A stretch of 37,684 bases of DNA from positions 1 to 37,684 of the forward strand of contig CACZBZ010000022.1 of assembly GCA_902779505.1 (NCBI GenBank), given 5' to 3'. Position numbers and translations under genes: made by a program. Source of the stretch: an uncultured Lachnospiraceae bacterium (GTDB taxonomy: Bacteria > Bacillota > Clostridia > Lachnospirales > Lachnospiraceae). The notes under the pieces are model-generated. The model was not told where the DNA came from. It saw nothing but the letters and a program-made list of their open reading frames with translations, and did not search any database. This document shows, piece by piece, positions 33,473 to 37,684 of the stretch (positions within the stretch are counted from its first letter, which is position 1; the number at the start of each line of letters is the position of its first letter).

Positions 33473-34606
33473 GTGGACGATAAAGAAAAAAGGCTTACTC
33501 CGGTAAGAAGAGACAGAGTAATAATAAGAACAAGCATAGTGGGAATTGCGGCTAATTTTCTGCTTTCGACTTTTAAAGCCGTGATAGGTGTGCTTACCAA
33601 TTCGATTGCAATAACCCTTGATGCGGTTAATAACTTATCGGATGCACTGTCATCCATCATTACCATAGTAGGTACGAAACTTGCGGGTAAAAAACCCGAC
33701 AAAAAGCACCCTCTGGGACACGGTCGTGTGGAATACCTGGGAGCGATGATTGTATCGGGCATCGTGCTTTATGCAGGTATCACATCAATCATTGAGTCAA
33801 TCAAGAAGATTATCAACCCGGAAAAAGCAGACTACAGTGTACTTTCGCTTGTAATCATATCCGTAGCGGTAGTGGTTAAGATTCTGCTTGGTACATATGT
33901 TAAGAAAAAAGGTGAAGAGGTTAATTCCAATTCACTGATAGCGTCCGGCGTAGATGCAATGCTGGATTCAATTGTATCTGCTTCCGTGCTGGCATCGGCA
34001 ATCATATTCCTGCTGACTGGCATATCTCTGGAAGCCTATGTGGGTCTTGTAATCGGTGTGATCATCATAAAATCCGGTGTGGAGATTATGAAGGATACCA
34101 TTGATGAGATACTGGGAAAAAGACCGGACCCTGAACTTGCCAAAAGAGTGAAAAGTCTTATAGCCGAAGAACCGGATGTAAGAGGCGCATATGATCTGAT
34201 AATCAACAATTACGGTCCAGACAGGAATTATGCGACAGTACACATAGAAGTGCCGGATACCATGACAGCCAACGAGCTTGATATACTTACAAGAAAGCTG
34301 GAGTACAAGGTCTACATGGAGATGGGCATCTCTCTTGCGGCAGTCGGTGTCTATGCTTACAATACCAACAATGATGAGGCCGCTCATATCAGAGAGAAGG
34401 TCTGCAGTAAGATACTTTCCCATGAGTGGGCGCTGCAGGTTCACGGCTTCTATATTGATATGGAAAGAAAAGAGATGCGTTTTGACGTAGTCTTCAGCTT
34501 TAAGATTCCGCCCAAAGAAGGACTGGAGATCGTACAGGCGGATATGAAAGAACTCTATCCGGACTATGATTTTGTCATTGTTCCCGACGTGGATCTGTCG
34601 GAATAA
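33473..34606 (+). CDS. Cation diffusion facilitator transporter, manganese-type signature
   Basis: A 377-residue CDF antiporter that exports divalent metal in exchange for protons. I chose GTG 33473, eight bases after the AAAGGGGG ribosome binding site; TTG 33467 is too close to it. Seen: six membrane helices (~20-210) and a C-terminal cytoplasmic domain (~210-300) plus an extra ~75-residue tail. The metal site residues are N53-x3-D57 in helix 2 (DAVNNLSD) and D161-x3-D165 in helix 5 (VDAMLD). DxxxD in helix 5 with Asn in helix 2 is the pattern of Mn exporters such as MntE, whereas zinc CDFs have HxxxD. Specificity is inference. Also typical: KKPDKKHPLGHGRVEYLG. Confidence 0.92.
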   Translation: MDDKEKRLTPVRRDRVIIRTSIVGIAANFLLSTFKAVIGVLTNSIAITLDAVNNLSDALSSIITIVGTKLAGKKPDKKHPLGHGRVEYLGAMIVSGIVLYAGITSIIESIKKIINPEKADYSVLSLVIISVAVVVKILLGTYVKKKGEEVNSNSLIASGVDAMLDSIVSASVLASAIIFLLTGISLEAYVGLVIGVIIIKSGVEIMKDTIDEILGKRPDPELAKRVKSLIAEEPDVRGAYDLIINNYGPDRNYATVHIEVPDTMTANELDILTRKLEYKVYMEMGISLAAVGVYAYNTNNDEAAHIREKVCSKILSHEWALQVHGFYIDMERKEMRFDVVFSFKIPPKEGLEIVQADMKELYPDYDFVIVPDVDLSE

Positions 34607-34626
34607 GAAAAGTTTTAATTTTTTTC

Positions 34627-34655
34627 TTGACATGTTATTGATAGGATGATATATT
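34627..34655 (+). promoter_or_regulatory. Strong sigma-A promoter for infC-rpmI-rplT
   Basis: Consensus TTGACA at 34627-34632, a 17-base spacer and TATATT at 34650-34655. The predicted transcript starts near 34662, leaving a leader of about 160 nt before infC. Confidence 0.8.
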
Positions 34656-34661
34656 ATCCGA

Positions 34662-34821
34662 GTATGAAAACAACAAGCAGGTTATCCAACCTCGCCTGGC
34701 GACAATCGGGTCTCCAGAGCCAAGAGTTTTCTTTCATTGAATTATTATGATTTGTGAAAGATTAATGGATGATCGCTTGGTCATCCATTTTTTATTGTTA
34801 ATTCTTATGGAGGGTAAAACA
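34662..34821 (+). ncRNA. infC leader RNA (ribosomal-protein autoregulatory type)
   Basis: The untranslated leader between promoter and infC contains several small GC-rich helices (GGTTATCCAACC, CGCCTGGCG, GGTCTCCAGAGCC region at 34678-34725) and ends in an intrinsic terminator. This is the position and layout of the L20-binding leader of Firmicutes, in which L20 causes early termination. UUAUCCA (34682-34688) can pair with UGGAUGA (34766-34772), the left arm of the terminator, so an antiterminator form is possible. I did not fit it to a covariance model. Confidence 0.6.
34764..34793 (+). terminator. Attenuator hairpin in the infC leader
   Basis: A 9-bp stem AATGGATGA / TCATCCATT (34764-34772 / 34781-34789), 8-nt loop, running into six T's. 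It lies between the strong promoter and infC, so it must be conditional. Confidence 0.78.
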
Positions 34822-35328
34822 ATAGCTGACTTATTTATTAACGAACAGATCAGAGACAAAGAAGTACGTGTAATCGGTGAGGACGGAGAACAGCTTGGTA
34901 TCATGTCCAGCAAAGAAGCGCAGGCACTTGCTGATGAGGCAGGCCTTGACCTTGTGAAGATCGCACCGACCGCCAAGCCCCCTGTGTGCAGAATCGTGGA
35001 CTACGGTAAGTTCAAGTATGACCAGATGCGCAAGGAGAAAGAGGCTAAGAAGAAGCAGCACGTGGTTGAGATTAAGGAGATCAGACTTTCTCCCAACATC
35101 GATACAAATGATTTGAATACAAAGACCAATTCGGCAAGAAAGTTCCTTAGCAAAGGTGATCGAGTTAAGGTAACACTTCGTTTCCGTGGTCGTGAGATGG
35201 CTCATATGCAGAGCAGCAAGCACATCCTTGACGATTTTGCCCTTGCGCTTGAAGATATAGCCACAGTTGAGAAGGCTCCTAAGGTTGAAGGTAGGAGTAT
35301 GACAATGTTTCTTGCTGCAAAGAAGTAA
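34822..35328 (+). CDS. infC: Translation initiation factor IF-3, likely ATA start
   Basis: IF-3 checks start-codon pairing on the small subunit. The 168-residue protein shows the family N-domain (ADLFINEQIRDKEVRVIG), the tyrosine region GLDLVKIAPTAKPPVCRIVDYGK-type block, and the C-domain KEIRLSPNIDTNDL and KVTLRFRGREMAH. The frame has ATGs at 34747 and 34807, but neither has a ribosome binding site; the only good one, GGAGGG (34809-34814), is inside the second and sits seven bases before ATA 34822, which encodes exactly the usual first residue. IF-3 genes are known to start at rare codons (AUU in E. coli) for self-regulation. Standard annotation may give 34807. Confidence 0.93.
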   Translation: MADLFINEQIRDKEVRVIGEDGEQLGIMSSKEAQALADEAGLDLVKIAPTAKPPVCRIVDYGKFKYDQMRKEKEAKKKQHVVEIKEIRLSPNIDTNDLNTKTNSARKFLSKGDRVKVTLRFRGREMAHMQSSKHILDDFALALEDIATVEKAPKVEGRSMTMFLAAKK

Positions 35329-35376
35329 TTCTGCAGTCTGAATAGATTATTTGATTGTTAACAGGAGGATACAATT

Positions 35377-35574
35377 ATGCCTAAGATGAAGACAAGTAGA
35401 GCAGCTGCTAAGAGATTTAAAGCAACTGGTACAGGAAAGCTTAAGAGAAATAAGGCGTACAAGCGTCATATCTTAACAAAGAAGACAACAAAGAATAAGA
35501 GAAATCTTCGTAAGCCAGCTATGACTGACTCAACAAATGTAAAGAACATGAAGAAGATTCTTCCATACCTCTAA
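35377..35574 (+). CDS. rpmI: 50S ribosomal protein L35
   Basis: A 65-residue, very basic protein with the L35 signature [24 protein letters not shown] and ending [14 protein letters not shown] lies 9 bases before the ATG. It is 48 bases after infC and 48 bases before rplT in the conserved infC-rpmI-rplT order, under the shared leader. Confidence 0.97.
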   Translation: MPKMKTSRAAAKRFKATGTGKLKRNKAYKRHILTKKTTKNKRNLRKPAMTDSTNVKNMKKILPYL

Positions 35575-35622
35575 GATATAGAGTGTAGTTGGAATTAGAT
35601 TATTATCCGGAGGTAGATAAAA

Positions 35623-35979
35623 ATGGCAAGAGTTAAAGGCGGAATGAACGCTAAGAAAAAGCACAACAGAGTATTAAAGCTGGCTAAAGGTTACAGAGGA
35701 GCCAGATCTAATCAGTATAGAGTAGCTAAGCAGTCGGTTATGAGAGCTCTTACAAGCTCATATGCAGGCCGTAAAGAGCGTAAGCGTCAGATGAGACAGC
35801 TTTGGATCGCTCGTATCAATGCTGCAGCTAGACTTAACGGTCTTTCATACTCAAGATTTATGTATGGTCTTAAGCTTGCAGGTGTTGACATGAACCGTAA
35901 GATGCTTGCAGAGATGGCAGTTAACGACGCTGAAGGCTTTACAACACTGGCTGAACTTGCTAAGAGCAAGCTTGCATAA
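35623..35979 (+). CDS. rplT: 50S ribosomal protein L20
   Basis: L20 binds 23S rRNA early in assembly and in Firmicutes also represses its own operon through the infC leader. The 118-residue protein has the expected [24 protein letters not shown]-type basic N-terminus and the [20 protein letters not shown] globular part. CGGAGG precedes the ATG. It is the probable ligand of the leader at 34662-34821. Confidence 0.97.
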   Translation: MARVKGGMNAKKKHNRVLKLAKGYRGARSNQYRVAKQSVMRALTSSYAGRKERKRQMRQLWIARINAAARLNGLSYSRFMYGLKLAGVDMNRKMLAEMAVNDAEGFTTLAELAKSKLA

Positions 35980-36002
35980 TAGTATCTGAATAATAATAAT
36001 GA

Positions 36003-36031
36003 ATATGTGCTCCGCTTAGCGGAGTGCATAT
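36003..36031 (+). terminator. Hairpin after rplT, terminator-like but without a T-run
   Basis: A 13-position stem ATATGTGCTCCGC / GCGGAGTGCATAT (36003-36015 / 36019-36031) including two G-U pairs and a 3-nt loop. What follows is CATATATTATAAAAAAA, not a T-tract, so it may be a 3'-end protection hairpin or work with Rho. Confidence 0.5.
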
Positions 36032-36064
36032 CATATATTATAAAAAAAGCCTGCTAAATTAGTG

Positions 36065-36093
36065 TTGACAGAAGAAAGTCGGCATTGTATACT
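36065..36093 (+). promoter_or_regulatory. Strong sigma-A promoter for the tRNA pair
   Basis: Consensus TTGACA at 36065-36070, a 17-base spacer, TATACT at 36088-36093, 20 bases before tRNA-Val. Confidence 0.82.
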
Positions 36094-36113
36094 AATCAAG
36101 TCGGTCAAAGACT

Positions 36114-36186
36114 GGGATCTTAGCTCAGCTGGGAGAGCATCTGCCTTACAAGCAGAGGGTCACAGGTTCGAGCCCTGTAGGTCCCA
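36114..36186 (+). tRNA. tRNA-Val (anticodon TAC)
   Basis: Acceptor GGGATCT / AGGTCCC with A73, D-stem GCTC / GAGC, anticodon stem TCTGC / GCAGA with loop CTTACAA (anticodon TAC), T-arm ACAGG-TTCGAGC-CCTGT. No encoded CCA. Co-transcribed with tRNA-Met 32 bases downstream. Confidence 0.97.
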
Positions 36187-36218
36187 TTCAGTAATGATTC
36201 ATTACTATAATTAAATAT

Positions 36219-36292
36219 GGCGAGATGGCTCAACTGGCTAGAGCGTCCGGTTCATACCCGGGAGGTTGAGAGTTCAAGTCTCTCTCTCGCTA
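36219..36292 (+). tRNA. tRNA-Met (anticodon CAT), elongator type
   Basis: Acceptor GGCGAGA / TCTCGCT with A73 and a G1-U72 wobble, D-stem GCTC / GAGC, anticodon stem TCCGG / CCGGG with loop TTCATAC (CAT), T-arm GAGAG-TTCAAGT-CTCTC. It lacks the three G-C pairs next to the anticodon that mark initiator tRNA, and its ends and anticodon arm resemble Bacillus elongator tRNA-Met. A lysidine-type tRNA-Ile(CAT) is less likely. No encoded CCA. Confidence 0.93.
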
Positions 36293-36301
36293 CTGACGAA
36301 A

Positions 36302-36337
36302 AACCCCTGAATTTCAAGGTTCAGGGGTTCTTTTTTT
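36302..36337 (+). terminator. Intrinsic terminator after the tRNA pair
   Basis: A 10-bp stem AACCCCTGAA / TTCAGGGGTT (36302-36311 / 36320-36329), 8-nt loop and seven T's. It also faces the 3' end of the minus-strand hicB-like gene. Confidence 0.92.
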
Positions 36338-36346
36338 GTGTCTGTT

Positions 36347-36757
36347 TTATACATTTAATTTTTCTATAAGTGCATCTTGCAATACCCTTGATACATTGAT
36401 ATGCGCTTCGTTTGCTTTTTTATTAAGCCAACTCGGAAGGCTTACGTTTCTTCTTATAGGCTGATTATCCATCTCTTTGCGATACTGATCCATATCAATA
36501 TCAACCATCGATATGAAACTCTTTCCGGAGTCAAAGAATTCTCCCTTGGATATATCCATGGAATCCATTGCGCTTGCTTTAGGATATTGTTCATCCTTGA
36601 GTTCATATAGTTTGCATCCTATAAGATCACGTGCCATATGAATAGCATCTGCTAAGCCGTTTCCCTCTGATAATCCACCAATATCAGGAATATCAATAAG
36701 ATATGTGTCTTTTTTGTCGTTGGTTTGAGTAAAAATTACCGGATATACTGTTTTCAT
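36347..36757 (-). CDS. HicB-family antitoxin, orphan
   Basis: A 136-residue protein with the HicB layout: an N-terminal partial RNase-H-like fold (YPVIFTQTNDKKDTYLIDIPDIGGLSEGNG region, the usual FPDLPGCxSEG position) and a C-terminal ribbon-helix-helix DNA-binding domain (RRNVSLPSWLNKKANEAHIN, then SRVLQDALIEKL). HicB neutralises the HicA mRNA-cleaving toxin and represses the pair. No HicA reading frame is found upstream or downstream: the 180 bases before the start hold only a promoter and palindrome. It is therefore a solitary antitoxin or a lone regulator. AGGAGG precedes the ATG. Confidence 0.85.
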   Translation of the reverse strand: MKTVYPVIFTQTNDKKDTYLIDIPDIGGLSEGNGLADAIHMARDLIGCKLYELKDEQYPKASAMDSMDISKGEFFDSGKSFISMVDIDMDQYRKEMDNQPIRRNVSLPSWLNKKANEAHINVSRVLQDALIEKLNV

Positions 36758-36810
36758 ATTGCCTCCTACATTGTTTAGAGGTTGGTGCCTATTTCAACCC
36801 CCACTTCTTA

Positions 36811-36839
36811 AATATACACATTAATTGTGTACAAGTCGA
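36811..36839 (-). promoter_or_regulatory. Candidate hicB promoter containing a palindrome
   Basis: On the minus strand TCGACT (36839-36834), a 17-base spacer and TATATT (36816-36811). The spacer contains the inverted repeat TACACA-TTAAT-TGTGTA (36815-36831), well placed for a repressor such as the RHH domain of the encoded HicB protein. Confidence 0.42.
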
Positions 36840-36910
36840 TGGTTTTTGTGTATTTAAAAATATAAAGCCGTTAAGCCCTATATCTTCTGGCTGATTTTAT
36901 ATAACTTGAA

Positions 36911-36919
36911 TGTTACAAT
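36911..36919 (+). promoter_or_regulatory. Extended -10 promoter for the DJ-1/PfpI gene
   Basis: TGTTACAAT (TGnTATAAT type) lies 57 bases before the ATG at 36977; the -35 region is poor. Confidence 0.4.
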
Positions 36920-36976
36920 GTACGTGGTAGTAAATACATGCTATATGGTTCTATTTCTTCAGGGAGATTATGCGGT

Positions 36977-37558
36977 ATGAATATTTTGATATTTTGTTGT
37001 AAAGGTTTCGAAATGTTGGAGTTTGCTCTTTTTTACGACATAGCCGGTTGGGCCAAAAGCGAATATAATTATGATGTTCACATTGATGTATGCGGATTTG
37101 AGCAAAGAATCAAAAGTGCCTTTTGGAATACAGAGATAATTGCGGACAAGACGATTGCTGCAGTAAGAGTTGATGATTATGATGCTCTGGTTATCCCGGG
37201 AGGTGATCATTTATATGGTTACTTTACGGAAGCTTATGATGAAAGGTTTTTAGCCCTTATAAGAGAATTTGATAAATGCAATAAGATGATTGCCAGTGTA
37301 TGTGTCGGTGCCCTTCCGATAGGAAAAAGCGGAGTACTTGCCGGTAGAAATGCGACCACATATCATTTATTAGAGGGTATTCGACAGAAGGAACTTGCTG
37401 AATACGGGGCAACAGTAATAAATGAACCTGTGGTTATTGATAATAACATTATTACATCTTATTGTCCACAGACTGCTTCGGCGGTTGCCTTTAAGCTGAT
37501 GGAAATCCTTATAGGCGAAGAGAAAGTCAATGTAATAAAACAGGGCATGGGATACTGA
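36977..37558 (+). CDS. DJ-1/PfpI family protein
   Basis: A 193-residue cytoplasmic protein of the DJ-1/PfpI superfamily. The nucleophile elbow ASVCVGALPIGKSG holds Cys109, and YDALVIPGGDHLYGYF is the conserved strand-turn with PGG. Members act as chaperones, deglycases or regulators of oxidative stress; the exact role is not clear from sequence. ATG 36977, starting MNILIFCCKGFEMLEFA, is preferred over an in-frame start at 36938 because the family fold begins there and AGGGAG lies 10 bases upstream. It is divergent from the hicB-like gene. Confidence 0.9.
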   Translation: MNILIFCCKGFEMLEFALFYDIAGWAKSEYNYDVHIDVCGFEQRIKSAFWNTEIIADKTIAAVRVDDYDALVIPGGDHLYGYFTEAYDERFLALIREFDKCNKMIASVCVGALPIGKSGVLAGRNATTYHLLEGIRQKELAEYGATVINEPVVIDNNIITSYCPQTASAVAFKLMEILIGEEKVNVIKQGMGY

Positions 37559-37586
37559 CTAATTATTATACATGGAAGGACCTCAT

Positions 37587-37684
37587 GTGATAAAATCAGA
37601 TATTATGAAAGAATACAAATTTTACGGTTGGAAAGATGCCGATGTTAAGGCAGTAAACAAAATATACAAGGGCATAGAATCACC
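37587..37684 (+). CDS. 5' end of an unrecognised gene, cut by the window edge
   Basis: A frame open to the last base, starting at GTG 37587 seven bases after GGAAGG; an in-frame ATG at 37605 is the alternative. The visible residues (MIKSDIMKEYKFYGWKDA then DVKAVNKIYKGIES) are too few for a family call. It lies 28 bases after the DJ-1/PfpI gene on the same strand. Confidence 0.6.
   Translation, partial: MIKSDIMKEYKFYGWKDADVKAVNKIYKGIES

Noticed and set aside
34747-34821. N-terminal extension of IF-3 from ATG 34747
   Set aside because: The extension would run through the attenuator hairpin, has no ribosome binding site and no similarity to the family N-terminus.
36758-36937. Remnant of a hicA toxin gene upstream of hicB on the minus strand
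   Set aside because: A minus-strand frame ending in IFKKWGLK is open for about 35 codons just before hicB, which recalls the end of some HicA proteins, but it has no start codon with a ribosome binding site and none of the HicA motifs (such as GSHH). Too little to call a pseudogene.

Overview
This is an ordinary stretch of bacterial chromosome, about 37.7 kb and densely coded. Nearly all genes are on the + strand; the exceptions are an AraC regulator and an orphan HicB. Gene content (nrdD with a C-terminal redoxin domain, clpC next to radA, a LacI-sensor/GGDEF protein, an infC-rpmI-rplT leader, moderate-to-low GC, A+G-rich ribosome binding sites, AGA-rich codons) points to a Firmicute of class Clostridia, most likely a Lachnospiraceae member close to Butyrivibrio. 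This placement is inferred from gene families and style, not from a marker-gene search.

Layout. 1-6.5 kb: tail of rarA, malic enzyme, rho, rpmE, then DUF1385 membrane protein-prmC-prfA, a translation-termination cluster closed by a bidirectional terminator. 6.5-13.4 kb: an accessory stretch with an AraC regulator divergent from a methyltransferase, an AMP-forming acyl-CoA synthetase, and a two-gene unit of a sugar-sensor/diguanylate cyclase and a TPR lipoprotein. 13.4-16 kb: anaerobic ribonucleotide reductase with its own strong promoter and repeated NrdR-like boxes. 16-23.5 kb: one long run of pyrF, pyrE, a small membrane protein, a long M29-type aminopeptidase, purE, purM, purN and purD. 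The spacing is tight and several start/stop codons overlap, so pyrimidine and purine synthesis are probably co-transcribed with the two unexplained genes between them.

23.5-30.4 kb: an SH3b membrane protein with a very acidic tail, clpC, a small unknown protein, radA and a lipoprotein (envelope and stress/DNA repair). 30.4-34.6 kb: tRNA-Trp, an acyltransferase-3 membrane protein, a C69 dipeptidase and a cation diffusion facilitator with a manganese-type metal signature. 34.6-36 kb: infC-rpmI-rplT behind a strong promoter and an attenuator-like leader; infC appears to start at an ATA codon. 36-37.7 kb: tRNA-Val and tRNA-Met, an orphan HicB-type antitoxin with a palindrome inside its promoter, a DJ-1/PfpI protein, and the start of one more gene.

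I found no mobile element, prophage, CRISPR array or rRNA. Nothing here is clearly a new defence or biosynthetic system. The items most worth a second look are the nrdD redoxin fusion and its promoter boxes, the aminopeptidase and membrane protein inside the nucleotide operon, the soluble LacI-sensor diguanylate cyclase unit, the inverted repeat over the rho promoter, and the infC leader and start codon.
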